This document shows positions 44,297 to 53,759 of a stretch of DNA of 54,715 nt, one piece after another; the first letter of the stretch is position 1, and each line of letters begins with the position of its first letter. Where the stretch lies: assembly GCA_938091335.1 (NCBI GenBank), contig CALLJG010000009.1:1-54715 (forward strand). Direction: 5' to 3'. A program made the position numbers and the translations under genes. The notes under the pieces are model-generated. The model saw only the letters and a list, made by a program, of their open reading frames with translations, searched no databases and had not been told where the DNA came from. The DNA is from an uncultured Thermodesulfobacterium sp. (GTDB lineage: Bacteria > Desulfobacterota > Thermodesulfobacteria > Thermodesulfobacteriales > Thermodesulfobacteriaceae).

Positions 44297-44953
44297 ATGT
44301 TTACAGGGTTAGTAGAAGGTATTGGGAAAATTGTTTCGTTACAACCCTATAAAGGCGGTCTTCTAGCAGAAATTTCACCTACTTTTTCTTTAAAAGATAT
44401 TAATGTAGGTGATAGTATTGCAGTTGATGGAGTTTGTTTAACTATTACAGAAATAAAAGGTTCTTCTTTCAAGACTCATCTTTCACCCGAAACTTTAGTT
44501 AAAACAACTTTTAAATATAAAATTTCTGGAGAATTTGTAAATTTAGAGAAAGCATTAAAATTGGGGGATCGCTTAGGAGGCCACCTAGTTTCTGGTCATG
44601 TTGACGGAATAGGTAGAATCGTTTCTATTACACCAATAGAAGATTTTTGGAAACTTGCTATAGAAATACCATCGGAATTTGTGCCCTATTTGGTAAAAAA
44701 AGGCTCTATCGCAATAGATGGAGTAAGTCTTACTATAAATGATTTTAGAAATAATACTTTAGAATTAATGCTTATTCCTCATACTTTAAAAGTTACAACT
44801 CTTTGTCTTAAAAAACCTGGTGATTTTGTAAACATAGAAATAGACATGATAGCTAAAATGGTTTACAAATGGCTTTCTCCTTATATTGAAAGTTTAGAAG
44901 CTTCTAAGAAGAAACTTAACTTAGAATTTCTTAAAGAACATGGCTTTCTCTAA
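44297..44953 (+). CDS. ribE: Riboflavin synthase alpha subunit
   Basis: Dismutates two 6,7-dimethyl-8-ribityllumazines to riboflavin. The 218 residues are two similar lumazine-binding barrels: MFTGLVEGIGKIVSL with VDGVCLTI in the first and VSGHVDGIGRIVSI with IDGVSLTIND in the second. No FMN riboswitch leader is visible, and no other rib gene is adjacent. The end overlaps the serine hydrolase start by 14 nt. Confidence 0.95.
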   Translation: MFTGLVEGIGKIVSLQPYKGGLLAEISPTFSLKDINVGDSIAVDGVCLTITEIKGSSFKTHLSPETLVKTTFKYKISGEFVNLEKALKLGDRLGGHLVSGHVDGIGRIVSITPIEDFWKLAIEIPSEFVPYLVKKGSIAIDGVSLTINDFRNNTLELMLIPHTLKVTTLCLKKPGDFVNIEIDMIAKMVYKWLSPYIESLEASKKKLNLEFLKEHGFL

Positions 44954-46016
44954 GATCCTTATTGATGTTTATAAGCTTCTTGATTCAGGCGTAAAAGAAG
45001 GAGTTTTCCCTTGTGCTATAGTAGGAATATTTTATAAAGATCAAAGATATATAATAGGAAGAGGATATAAGGCGCTCACTCCGTTTTTAGAACCTCTTGA
45101 AGATACTGATATTTTCGATTTAGCCTCTCTCACCAAACCTTTAGCTTTAGTTTTTACTTTAATGTATTTCCTATCTAAAAATAGTAATAAAATAGATATA
45201 TTTCAACCATTAAAAAATTATCTACAACTTGTCTCTCCCCTTAAAGAGGTTCTCATTTATAGATTTTTAAATCATACTTCTGGATTAAGAGCATGGTATC
45301 CCTTTTATGAATTCCTAATAAAAAATAAAAAGGTTAATGAAGAAAGAGACACCAAACTTTTAAAAATAGTAAAAAAGATTGATACTTTATCTTTAGAATA
45401 TACACCAGGTAGAGGGTGTATTTATTCAGACCTTGGTTATTTTATTTTAACTTACCTTTTGGAAAAAATTTATAAAGATAACTTAGAAAACCTTTTTGAA
45501 AAAGCTAAAAAAAGTATTAAATTTAGCAAAAAATCTTTTTTGGGTTTTAAACCTTTAGAAAAAAATATTTCTCAAGAAAGAATTGTGCCTACTTCAGTTT
45601 GCCCGTGGAGTAAAAAAATTTTGAGAGGTTTAGTTGAAGATGAAAATACTCGAGCCCTTGGTGGAGTTTCTGGAGTAGCTGGACTTTTTGGGAATATTTA
45701 TGGGATATTAGATATTCTTGAATTTTTGTTAATAGCTTATAAAGAAAAAAATAAAGAAATTTTTTCTGAGATAATAAAATTATTTTTTGAGTTTAAAGAG
45801 GATGTCTCTAATTTTTCTTTAGGGTTTATGTATAAAAATAGAGAAATTGTAGGTCATCTTGGCTTCACAGGATGTTCTTTTTTTATAGATTTGAAAAGGG
45901 ATTTAATAGTTGTTCTTTTAACTAATCGAGTTCATCCAGACAGGAGTAATCAAAAAATAAAAGAATTTAGAAAAGTTTTTCATGAAAAGTTGCTTAATTC
46001 CTTACTTCTTAAATAA
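44940..46016 (+). CDS. Serine hydrolase of the beta-lactamase/class C family
   Basis: A 358-residue protein with the SxxK catalytic motif in DLASLTKPLALVF (about 61-73), a Tyr-type second motif YSDLGYFILTYLLEK (about 161), and a C-terminal GHLGFTGCSFFID strand (about 304-316) in the place of KTG. No signal peptide is visible, unlike most secreted members, so a cytoplasmic esterase or peptidase is possible. Its start lies inside ribE, and its end overlaps proC on the opposite strand by 37 nt. Confidence 0.85.
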   Translation: MAFSKILIDVYKLLDSGVKEGVFPCAIVGIFYKDQRYIIGRGYKALTPFLEPLEDTDIFDLASLTKPLALVFTLMYFLSKNSNKIDIFQPLKNYLQLVSPLKEVLIYRFLNHTSGLRAWYPFYEFLIKNKKVNEERDTKLLKIVKKIDTLSLEYTPGRGCIYSDLGYFILTYLLEKIYKDNLENLFEKAKKSIKFSKKSFLGFKPLEKNISQERIVPTSVCPWSKKILRGLVEDENTRALGGVSGVAGLFGNIYGILDILEFLLIAYKEKNKEIFSEIIKLFFEFKEDVSNFSLGFMYKNREIVGHLGFTGCSFFIDLKRDLIVVLLTNRVHPDRSNQKIKEFRKVFHEKLLNSLLLK

Positions 46017-46792
46017 GCTTTGTAAATACCAGAAATTATAATTCCTGGAAGTCCTCTTTCATAAAATTCTTGTATAGCAGTTATAGTGGTCCCTCCAGGG
46101 GAAGTAACCATAGATTTTATTTCGTAAGGATTTTTTTTAGTTTCTTCAAGTAGTTTTACTGTTCCTGAGAAAGTCTTTAAGGTTAATTTTTCTGCAATTT
46201 GTCGAGGTAAACCTATTCTAACTCCTGCATCAATTAGAGCTTCTATAAAAAGAGCCACATATGCAGGACCACTTCCTGAAAGAGCAGTAACTCCATCCAT
46301 TAAAGATTCATCTACGAGAACAGTTTCTCCTATAGAAGAAAAAATCTCTTCAGTTATTTTTAAATCTTCTTCAGTAGCAAAAGAACCTTTTGAAATAGCA
46401 TTGATAGCCTGGTTAACAAGGGCACAAGTATTAGGCATAATTCTTATTACTCTTGTATAAGGAGGAAGGATTTTTTCATAAAAATTTATAGATATCCCTG
46501 CAGCTATAGTTAGAATCAAATGCCTTTTAACTTCTATAAGATTTTTCATTTCTTCTAATACTTTTCTCATTACTTGAGGTTTAACTGCCAAGATGATAAT
46601 GTCTTTTTTTTCAATTACTTCTAAATTAGAAGGAGTGGTTTTTATTTTATAATTTTTTTCTAAATAGGCTCTTCTTTCACTAATAGGTTCAGAAACTAAT
46701 ATATTTTCAGATTTAAAAAGATTTTTTTTTAAAAACCCCTTAATAAGGGCTTCTGCCATCTGCCCTCCCCCTATAATACCTATCTCTTTCAT
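45980..46792 (-). CDS. proC: Pyrroline-5-carboxylate reductase
   Basis: Final step of proline synthesis. Of 270 residues, GIIGGGQMAEALIKGF (about 4-19) is the NADPH-binding start, ALSGSGPAYVALFIEALIDA (about 160-179) and SMVTSPGGTTITAIQEF (about 223-239) are the conserved active-site segments. A clear AGGAGG site precedes the ATG. Confidence 0.96.
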   Translation of the reverse strand: MKEIGIIGGGQMAEALIKGFLKKNLFKSENILVSEPISERRAYLEKNYKIKTTPSNLEVIEKKDIIILAVKPQVMRKVLEEMKNLIEVKRHLILTIAAGISINFYEKILPPYTRVIRIMPNTCALVNQAINAISKGSFATEEDLKITEEIFSSIGETVLVDESLMDGVTALSGSGPAYVALFIEALIDAGVRIGLPRQIAEKLTLKTFSGTVKLLEETKKNPYEIKSMVTSPGGTTITAIQEFYERGLPGIIISGIYKAYLRSKELSNFS

Positions 46793-46823
46793 AAATAACC
46801 TCCTTACAAATTTATTTTAGTTT

Positions 46824-47771
46824 CTATAAAGATGAAACTTTTAAATATAATTTCGTAAAAATAAAAGATAAGACAAAAGCTATAAAAAGAGTTATTACCC
46901 AGTTAACAATAATTTTTTTTATAAGCGTTGATTTTACAGTTCTTAATCCTTTAGTTATTCCAACACCATATATAGCACCAATTATACAATATGTAGTAGA
47001 AATAGGCATTCCCAGCAAAGTAAAAAAAAATACACTCATTCCTGCACTAATTTGAGAAACAAATCCTGAAAATGGATCAAGAGGAATAATCCCTTTGCCT
47101 ACAGATTCAATAACCCTTTTACTTAAAATATAAGCACCTAAAAATACAAGAAAAGAAGAAATGAAAAATAAATAAAAAGTATTAAAAGAAATTTGAGAAT
47201 ATACTACAGGCCCAAGAATTGTTGCTAATTCATTTGCACCTGTATTATAGGAAATTAAAGAAGCACTTATTAAGAGAAAATATCTCAAAAAAATTTCTAT
47301 TCTAAAAAAAGAAATTTTTTTTACTATTTTTTCTAAAAATCTATATAAAAAAAAACCCATTGATAAAGCTAAAATAGGAGAAAATATCCAAGATAAAGTT
47401 ATCTTAAATAGAGCAAAAAAATTAATGGGAGATTTAGAGGCAAAGGCATAGCCTATTAAACTTCCTATAATTATTTGATGAGTAGAAAGGGGAAGTTTTT
47501 TCCAGTTAGAAAATATTATTAACCCTGCAGAAATTAAAAAAGAAATTGGAATAGTCTCAGGGTTTACTTTTATTAAATTTTTACCTACAGTTTGCATTAC
47601 TTTTTCACCATTTAATAATATTCCTGCAAAAACTAAAATACCGAATAAAAAGACTGCGCGTTTAAATTTTATTATACCAGCTCCTATAGAAATACTGAGG
47701 GCATTGGAAGCATCATTAGAACCTATAGCAAAGGCAATAAGAAAGCTGGCTAAAATAGTAATTTCAATCAT
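46824..47771 (-). CDS. PiT-family inorganic phosphate (or sulfate) permease
   Basis: A 315-residue membrane protein with about ten helices and the two family repeats: FAIGSNDASNALSISIGAG at about 14 and SYNTGANELATILGP at about 173. It is a Na+ or H+-coupled low-affinity importer. DUF47 and CBS genes follow the same direction upstream with 11-14 nt gaps, a common arrangement in which DUF47 (PhoU-like) regulates the carrier. Confidence 0.92.
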   Translation of the reverse strand: MIEITILASFLIAFAIGSNDASNALSISIGAGIIKFKRAVFLFGILVFAGILLNGEKVMQTVGKNLIKVNPETIPISFLISAGLIIFSNWKKLPLSTHQIIIGSLIGYAFASKSPINFFALFKITLSWIFSPILALSMGFFLYRFLEKIVKKISFFRIEIFLRYFLLISASLISYNTGANELATILGPVVYSQISFNTFYLFFISSFLVFLGAYILSKRVIESVGKGIIPLDPFSGFVSQISAGMSVFFFTLLGMPISTTYCIIGAIYGVGITKGLRTVKSTLIKKIIVNWVITLFIAFVLSFIFTKLYLKVSSL

Positions 47772-47782
47772 TTTGAAAAGGG

Positions 47783-48415
47783 TTACCTAAGAGAAATGTC
47801 TAAAATATAAAGATAGTCACTTGCATCCTCTATTAAGTCACTTATTTTTACTAAAGCCTCTATAAACTCTGAAATATTTTTTCCTTCCCAAAAATTAACA
47901 ATTTCTCGCTGTCTTATTTTTTGAGTTAGGTCTTGTTTTATTTCATCTATTTTTTTTTCACATATCCTGATAGCTAAATTCCTTTCTCTTAAATTATTTT
48001 CCTCTATCAAACATTGGAAAGCTTTTATTAAAATTTCACACATTTCTAAATTAATTTCGGCAATTTTAATTACTTCATCTTTAATTTTTTCAAAAAACTC
48101 TTTATTTAAATAGCGGAATTCAAAAGCACAAGTTTTTAATGCATCAAAAGCTTTTTCAACAATTTCAATAAAAGTAGAGATATTTGGTCTTATGTAGGGT
48201 AAAAAAGCTCCTTCATATATGGTAGAGACTATTTCCCTTCTTAAAAGATCTGCTTCTCTTTCAAGATTATCTATACAATGAGCTCTTTCTATATCTTTAG
48301 TAATAAAAACATTTTTTAAACATTCCATAGCTGAATAAAGTATATTTAAATAATTTTTAATATTTGCTATAATTTTTTTTTCTAATTTTCCTCCTTTAAG
48401 AATTTTTTCTAACAT
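47783..48415 (-). CDS. DUF47 (PhoU-like) Pit accessory protein
   Basis: A 210-residue all-helical protein matching the DUF47 family, which pairs with PiT phosphate transporters: long helices with CIDNLEREADLLRREIV at about 47-63 (metal-binding EAD-type motif) and IRICEKKIDEIKQDL at about 149, then FIEALVKISDLIEDASDYL near 186. The linkage to the permease supports regulation of phosphate uptake. Confidence 0.9.
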   Translation of the reverse strand: MLEKILKGGKLEKKIIANIKNYLNILYSAMECLKNVFITKDIERAHCIDNLEREADLLRREIVSTIYEGAFLPYIRPNISTFIEIVEKAFDALKTCAFEFRYLNKEFFEKIKDEVIKIAEINLEMCEILIKAFQCLIEENNLRERNLAIRICEKKIDEIKQDLTQKIRQREIVNFWEGKNISEFIEALVKISDLIEDASDYLYILDISLR

Positions 48416-48429
48416 AATTTAACCTCTTA

Positions 48430-48828
48430 TTATTTCTTAGCTCTTTCAATAAGGATATGGTGCATTATATCAAAAAAAGATACCACTCCTATAATTTTAT
48501 TTTTTTCTCTTACAAATATTCTTGCAATGTTATTTCTTTCCATCAACTCCAAAAGTTCTTCTACAGGAGTATCTTTAGAGACAGTGATAAGTGGTTTGGA
48601 ACAGATTTCACCTATTTTTACTGTATGAGGATCTTTATTCTTAGCAAGTACTTTAAAAACTATATTTCTTACTGTTACTACCCCATAATCATCTTTTTCA
48701 TCTCTTGGTAAAACTAAAAGGGAACGAATTCTTTTATCAATTAGCCTTTCTATAGCATAGTATACACTTGCATCTGCTGAGATAATTTCAATCTTAGGAT
48801 TCATAATTTCCCAAACCTTTTTTCCCAT
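48430..48828 (-). CDS. CBS-domain pair protein of the phosphate-transport operon
   Basis: A 132-residue protein made of two CBS motifs ([24 protein letters not shown] at the start, in pieces, and [23 protein letters not shown] near 84). CBS pairs bind adenosine nucleotides or SAM and report energy state. It is the first gene of the operon with DUF47 and PiT, so nucleotide-dependent control of phosphate import is a reasonable inference. Confidence 0.88.
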   Translation of the reverse strand: MGKKVWEIMNPKIEIISADASVYYAIERLIDKRIRSLLVLPRDEKDDYGVVTVRNIVFKVLAKNKDPHTVKIGEICSKPLITVSKDTPVEELLELMERNNIARIFVREKNKIIGVVSFFDIMHHILIERAKK

Positions 48829-48883
48829 TTATAACCTCCCTTTGATTATTTTGAAAATTACATTATACCTTATTTTTTTATAC

Positions 48884-48912
48884 TTGATAAGTGTAAGTAG
48901 ATATAATATATT
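48884..48912 (+). promoter_or_regulatory. Promoter of the IMPase-Nudix gene
   Basis: TTGATA (48884-48889), 17-nt spacer, TATATT (48907-48912), with the ATG at 48923 only 10 nt beyond. The predicted leader is nearly absent, similar to ribE, and there is no ribosome site before the ATG. Confidence 0.5.
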
Positions 48913-48922
48913 TATTTTTTGT

Positions 48923-50125
48923 ATGAATTTAGAAAAAATTTTTGGAAAATTGAAAATACTGATTTTAGAGGTAGGGTCTTTTTTAAAATCTAATTATTGG
49001 TCTTCTAATAAAATTTATCATAAGGGAATGATAGATTTAGTAACCTCTTCAGATATAAAAGCAGAAGAAATGCTTAAAAAAGGGATAAAAGAAATTACTC
49101 CATATATATCTATTATTGCTGAAGAAAGTGGTTCTGAAGAGAAAAGAGGAGAATACTATTGGCTTATTGATCCCTTAGATGGGACTACCAATTTTGTTCA
49201 CCAACTTCCTTGGTTTGCTATTTCTGTTGCTTTAATGAAAGAGGAAAATCCTCTCTTAGGTATTATATACAATCCAATAACAGAAGAATTTTTTTATGCT
49301 ATAAAAGATAAAGGAGCCTATCTTAATAAAAACCCTATAAAGGTTTCTGAAAGAGAAAGTCTTTTAGATTCACTTCTTTGTACTGGATTTCCTGTATCCA
49401 GAGTTTTAGATTCTCCTGATTTATTTATTTTTCCCTTTAAGGAGCTAATGAGTAAATGTCAAGGAGTTAGAAGATTTGGATCAGCTGCTTTAGATCTTGC
49501 TTATGTTGCTTGTGGAAGATATGAAGGTTTTTGGGAGCCTTATTTAAAACCTTGGGATACAGCAGCAGGCTTCCTTTTAGTAAAAGAAGCTGGAGGAAAA
49601 ATTACAGATTATTTTGGAAACCCTTATAATCCTTTTTTAAATACAATAGTTGCTTCTAACGGAAAAATACATTCTCAAATGATAGAAATACTTTCTAAAT
49701 ATCATCCTGATTATTTTAAACCCTATAAAAACCCTTTACCAACTGTAGATATAATAATAGAATTGAATAATAAAATTGTGTTAATTTATAGAAAAAATCC
49801 ACCTTATGGATGGGCTTTACCTGGTGGTTTTGTGGATTATGGAGAAACCTTAGAATCAGCTGCTATTAGGGAGGCTAAAGAAGAGACCAATTTAGATATA
49901 GAAATTTCTTATCTTTTAGGTTGTTATTCTGATCCACAAAGAGATCCCAGATTTCATACAATTACTACAGTATTTGTAGCAAAAGGTAAGGGAAAACTTA
50001 AAGCCAAAGATGATGCCCAAATTGTTCGTCTTTTTGGTGTAAATGAAATACCTTGGGAAGAACTTGCTTTTGATCATTCAAAGATACTTAAAGACTACCT
50101 TAAAAAGAGATATGATAGGATCTGA
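48923..50125 (+). CDS. Inositol-monophosphatase-type phosphatase fused to a Nudix hydrolase
   Basis: A 400-residue fusion. The N-terminal IMPase domain (about 1-255) has [20 protein letters not shown] (metal sites, about 68-87) with DPLDGTTNF, and [22 protein letters not shown] at about 208-229. The C-terminal Nudix domain (about 265-395) has the complete box [20 protein letters not shown] (in order, with EETNLDI following), so both active sites look intact. The chosen ATG 48923 fits the IMPase start; an upstream in-frame TTG would add a hydrophobic stretch. The joint substrate is unknown. Its end overlaps the GGDEF gene by 14 nt. Confidence 0.9.
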   Translation: MNLEKIFGKLKILILEVGSFLKSNYWSSNKIYHKGMIDLVTSSDIKAEEMLKKGIKEITPYISIIAEESGSEEKRGEYYWLIDPLDGTTNFVHQLPWFAISVALMKEENPLLGIIYNPITEEFFYAIKDKGAYLNKNPIKVSERESLLDSLLCTGFPVSRVLDSPDLFIFPFKELMSKCQGVRRFGSAALDLAYVACGRYEGFWEPYLKPWDTAAGFLLVKEAGGKITDYFGNPYNPFLNTIVASNGKIHSQMIEILSKYHPDYFKPYKNPLPTVDIIIELNNKIVLIYRKNPPYGWALPGGFVDYGETLESAAIREAKEETNLDIEISYLLGCYSDPQRDPRFHTITTVFVAKGKGKLKAKDDAQIVRLFGVNEIPWEELAFDHSKILKDYLKKRYDRI

Positions 50126-51080
50126 ATGGCTTAAATTAATTGAAAAAGAAATTGGTAAAAAAATTAAAATTCTTTTAAAATTGGAAGATTTGCTTTCAAA
50201 AGCTCTTTTAGAACAATTTTTAGATGAGATAAAAATACCTAAAAAAATAGTTTCCAGTTTTGAAGAACTATATACTTCTCTAAAAAAGGATCATACCTTT
50301 CAGATAATTATGATGGAAATTTACGAAAACGAAAAAACTCTAAATTCAGTTATAGAAGAAATCAAAAATATAACATCTCATGTGAAAATTTTTCTTATTT
50401 TGGACTATTTTGAAGAAAAAGATTTAGGCAAATATTTTGAGGTAGGAGTAGATGAGATAATTCTTAAGCCTTTTACTTTAAATGAATTTAAAGCAAGATT
50501 ATTTAAAATATTAAAAGAGCATTATTTAGACATTAAACTTCAAAAATTTATAGTAGAAGACCCTCTTACAGAAGTTTACAATAGAAGATATTTTGAAGAG
50601 ATTATTAAAGAAGAAGTATATAAAGCTATAAGACAAAAATTACCTTTAAGCATATTGATGATAGATCTTGATAAATTTAAGTGGTATAATGATAACTTTG
50701 GGCATCAAGCAGGAGATAAGGTTCTTAAAGACTTTAGCAAAATTCTTTTAAAAAGCGTTAGAAATAAAGTAGATAAAGTATTTAGATATGGAGGAGATGA
50801 ATTTGTTGTAATTTTGCCTTATACTAATTGGCAAAAAGCTTTTAATATAGGGAAAAGAATTATTCAAAATTGGGAAAAAGAAGGATTGGAATTAATTTCA
50901 TTATCCATAGGTGTGGCACAACTTATAGAAAAAGAAACTTTAGAAAAAACTGTATCTTTTCTTATAAACCGTTCAGATTTAGCTATGTATAAAGCTAAAA
51001 AAGGGTTTCAAAATAAATGTATAGTAGATGAGGAAAGTATTAAACAATTTTCAAACGAAGTATATCAAGATGAGGATTAA
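50112..51080 (+). CDS. GGDEF diguanylate cyclase with receiver-like N-terminal domain
   Basis: A 322-residue protein with a receiver-like fold (about 15-130, but the usual phospho-Asp motif is not obvious) and a canonical GGDEF domain: [16 protein letters not shown] at about 154, [16 protein letters not shown] at about 185 and [12 protein letters not shown] at about 237-248. It should make cyclic di-GMP; the inhibitory RxxD site is not conserved (Asn in place of the Arg), so feedback inhibition may be weak. The start at 50112 is inside the preceding fusion gene. Its 3' end overlaps the RNB gene on the opposite strand by 41 nt. Confidence 0.88.
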   Translation: MIGSEWLKLIEKEIGKKIKILLKLEDLLSKALLEQFLDEIKIPKKIVSSFEELYTSLKKDHTFQIIMMEIYENEKTLNSVIEEIKNITSHVKIFLILDYFEEKDLGKYFEVGVDEIILKPFTLNEFKARLFKILKEHYLDIKLQKFIVEDPLTEVYNRRYFEEIIKEEVYKAIRQKLPLSILMIDLDKFKWYNDNFGHQAGDKVLKDFSKILLKSVRNKVDKVFRYGGDEFVVILPYTNWQKAFNIGKRIIQNWEKEGLELISLSIGVAQLIEKETLEKTVSFLINRSDLAMYKAKKGFQNKCIVDEESIKQFSNEVYQDED

Positions 51081-53025
51081 CCTTTTCTATTTTTACTTTT
51101 ATCTCATCTCCAGGCGATAAATTTTTTTCAAGATTTGCAATTTCTCCAATAATATTAAAATCTATTAAATATATTTTAGCTTTTTTAGATTGAATATCTA
51201 AAACAAGTCCTCTTAAAGGTTCATCTTTTAAATAGAGTTTAAGATATTTTAGAAGAAAATATCTCTCCCTTTTATTCTGAATCTGAAGAGATCTTTGAAG
51301 ATTTTCTATAAGTTCTGGAAGTATTTTTTTTAAATCTTTTTCTGAAAGAAAAGGAATTTCTAATAAAAAACACTTTAATTGATATTGGATGAGTAAATCT
51401 AAAAATCTCCTTATTGGAGAAGTAAGAGTCGTATAATAATCAACTCCTAATCCTGAATGATAACCTGGTTGAAGAGATAACTCAGATTTGGCTAAAAATT
51501 TTAATTGTAAAAGTTTAAGATATAAACTATTTTTTTGATTTTGTATGATTTCCAAAGGTTTTGATTGAGAGCGATAGATAGCTGGTATTTGATTTTTATA
51601 CAAAAATTCAGCAGAAAGAGTATTAACAAGAATCATAGCTTCTGCTACCAAAGTTCTTGATGGAGACATCTCTATTTTTTTTATTACTATTTTTCCGTCA
51701 GAAGTAACCTTTACTTGAATTTCTGGTAAAAATACTGCTACAGCTCCTCTTTCTTCTCTCTTTTTTTTGAAATGCATTAAAATTTCATAAATTTTTTGCA
51801 AAAATGAATTTTTTTGAAGAGCTTCATCTACTTGGTTATAAGTAAATCTTTCCTTTACCGTAATTAAGGATAAAAAGGGGTTAAAGGAAAGAATATTGTA
51901 ATTTTTATCTATTATAATTTTAAAAGTAAGAGCAGACCTGAGTGTTCCTTTTTTTAAACTGAATTTTTCATGGGAAAGAGAAAAAGGTAACATAGGATAG
52001 ATAGCATCTGGAAGATAAAGGGTGCAAGCTCTCTCAAGAGCTCCTTCCCAAAGAGGTGAATCAGGTTTTATATAATCAGCTACTTCTGCAATATGAATAT
52101 ATAAAATATATTTGTTTTCTTTTTCTTCAAAACTTAAAGCATCATCAAAATCTTGGGTTTCTTCTGCATCTATAGTAAAGGTATATAAGGAGGTGAGATC
52201 TTCTCTTTTTTCCATATAAACTGGAATTTTGAGGATTTTTTTACTTTCCTCTTCTTCCTTTTCTGAAAAATTTAATGGATAACGGGTCCTTAATAAATCC
52301 AGATTTTCATCTTCACTTAAATATCCATTTTTTACAAGTATCTCAAATACCTTATAAGGATGCGTTAAATTTAAACGTTTAAGAGCTTCATAAACTATTT
52401 TCCCTGAAGAGGTATTAACTTCCCATATTACATAACTCTTTAGAGCTGAAATCCAAAAGTTTTTTATTTCCTCCTCAAATAAATTTATATCTCCTGAAAG
52501 AAGAGCTTTTATAAAATTTTCTCCTTCTGTAATCTTTTTACTTCTTTCAAATTCTTTTTCTCTTTGAGTAAGTATTTTTTCAACCTCAGATGAGTTCATT
52601 ACTGAAATAAGATTGGGTTCCTTTAATTTAAAATATAATCCTTCTTCCAAAATCTTTCTTATAAAAGCCGCTACTTCATCTTCTTGAGGGGTTCTTCCCA
52701 AAATTAGTTCTACAGCCAATTTTGCTGGTAATTCTTCAACTTCATTATTTATTACTTCCCACAATTCTTTTAAATTGAAGATATCTTTCATCTTTTCCCT
52801 ACTTTCTTGTTTTTCTTTGAGAAGAACCAAAATATGATTAATATCTGAAATAGGATTAGATTTTTCCTCAAAATGAATCAATGCTGAAAGATTAATAAGT
52901 TCTTCTTTTCCGTTAGAGAAAATTACATGAAGTCTTTTTTCCTTAATATCTTTTATATAAACAATAGTAATTTTATTTTTATAAAAAAGATCTGCAAATT
53001 TATTTTTTAAAAATTCAAGACTCAT
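51040..53025 (-). CDS. RNase II/R-family (RNB) exoribonuclease
   Basis: A 661-residue 3'-5' exoribonuclease. The RNB catalytic signature is FTIDAEETQDFDDALSFEEK (about 279-298), with the four acidic metal ligands; LTSPIRRFLDLLIQYQL at about 533 is the second hallmark. A C-terminal S1-like domain (about 600-661) and an atypical N-terminal region in place of the usual cold-shock domains place it in the shorter RNB subgroup. It starts 11 nt inside the end of hisA. Confidence 0.92.
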   Translation of the reverse strand: MSLEFLKNKFADLFYKNKITIVYIKDIKEKRLHVIFSNGKEELINLSALIHFEEKSNPISDINHILVLLKEKQESREKMKDIFNLKELWEVINNEVEELPAKLAVELILGRTPQEDEVAAFIRKILEEGLYFKLKEPNLISVMNSSEVEKILTQREKEFERSKKITEGENFIKALLSGDINLFEEEIKNFWISALKSYVIWEVNTSSGKIVYEALKRLNLTHPYKVFEILVKNGYLSEDENLDLLRTRYPLNFSEKEEEESKKILKIPVYMEKREDLTSLYTFTIDAEETQDFDDALSFEEKENKYILYIHIAEVADYIKPDSPLWEGALERACTLYLPDAIYPMLPFSLSHEKFSLKKGTLRSALTFKIIIDKNYNILSFNPFLSLITVKERFTYNQVDEALQKNSFLQKIYEILMHFKKKREERGAVAVFLPEIQVKVTSDGKIVIKKIEMSPSRTLVAEAMILVNTLSAEFLYKNQIPAIYRSQSKPLEIIQNQKNSLYLKLLQLKFLAKSELSLQPGYHSGLGVDYYTTLTSPIRRFLDLLIQYQLKCFLLEIPFLSEKDLKKILPELIENLQRSLQIQNKRERYFLLKYLKLYLKDEPLRGLVLDIQSKKAKIYLIDFNIIGEIANLEKNLSPGDEIKVKIEKVNPHLDILRLKIV

Positions 53026-53743
53026 TAATAATTTTTAAAGCACTTTTAAGATTTAAAGAGCCTTCATATAAAGCTCTACCAATTATAATTCCAAGAAGTC
53101 CTTTATCTTTATATTTAATAAGAGTTTTAATATCTTCCAAATTAGAAATACCTCCTGCAATTATAATAGGATGTTGTGAAACCTTAAGAGCTTTTTCTAA
53201 TCTCTTTTTTTCTAATCCTTGTTGAGTTCCATCTAATTCTATAAGAGTAAGAATAACAGCAAAGAGTTTTATTTTATTAAGATTTTTTAAAAAATCTAAG
53301 TAAAAAACTTCTGAAATCTTTTGCCATCCTGAAAAAGAGACTTTTTCTCCTCTTATATCCACACTTACTATTATTTTATAGGGGAATTTTTCTGTAACTT
53401 CTTTTAGCCAATCTAAAGATTCAACAGCCTTTGTTCCAATAATTACTTGTGAAATTCCTTGCGATAAATAAAACTTAATAGTTTCTTCATCTCTTATTCC
53501 TCCTCCTACTTGAACTGGAATATTTATACTTTTTGATAGCTTTATGATTATTTCCTTATGAACTGGGATCCCTTCTTTGGCTCCATCTAAATCAACTACA
53601 TGAAGTCTTTTAGCTCCTTCATTTTCAAAGAAAATGGCATATTTTATAGGATTATCACTATAAATTGTAACTTTATCATATTTACCTTGAAAAAGTCTTA
53701 CTACTTTGTTATTTTTCAAATCTATAGCAGGAATAATAAGCAT
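53015..53743 (-). CDS. hisA: Phosphoribosylformimino-AICAR ribotide isomerase HisA
   Basis: Fourth step in histidine synthesis, on a TIM barrel. Markers: IIPAIDLKNNKVVRLFQG (about 3-20, catalytic Asp8), QVGGGIRDEETI at about 78 and IIAGGISNLEDI at about 193. Length 242 is normal. It is separated by 43 kb from hisI-hisG in this window, so the histidine genes are scattered in this genome. Confidence 0.95.
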   Translation of the reverse strand: MLIIPAIDLKNNKVVRLFQGKYDKVTIYSDNPIKYAIFFENEGAKRLHVVDLDGAKEGIPVHKEIIIKLSKSINIPVQVGGGIRDEETIKFYLSQGISQVIIGTKAVESLDWLKEVTEKFPYKIIVSVDIRGEKVSFSGWQKISEVFYLDFLKNLNKIKLFAVILTLIELDGTQQGLEKKRLEKALKVSQHPIIIAGGISNLEDIKTLIKYKDKGLLGIIIGRALYEGSLNLKSALKIINES

Positions 53744-53759
53744 TTTTGTGAAAATTTAA

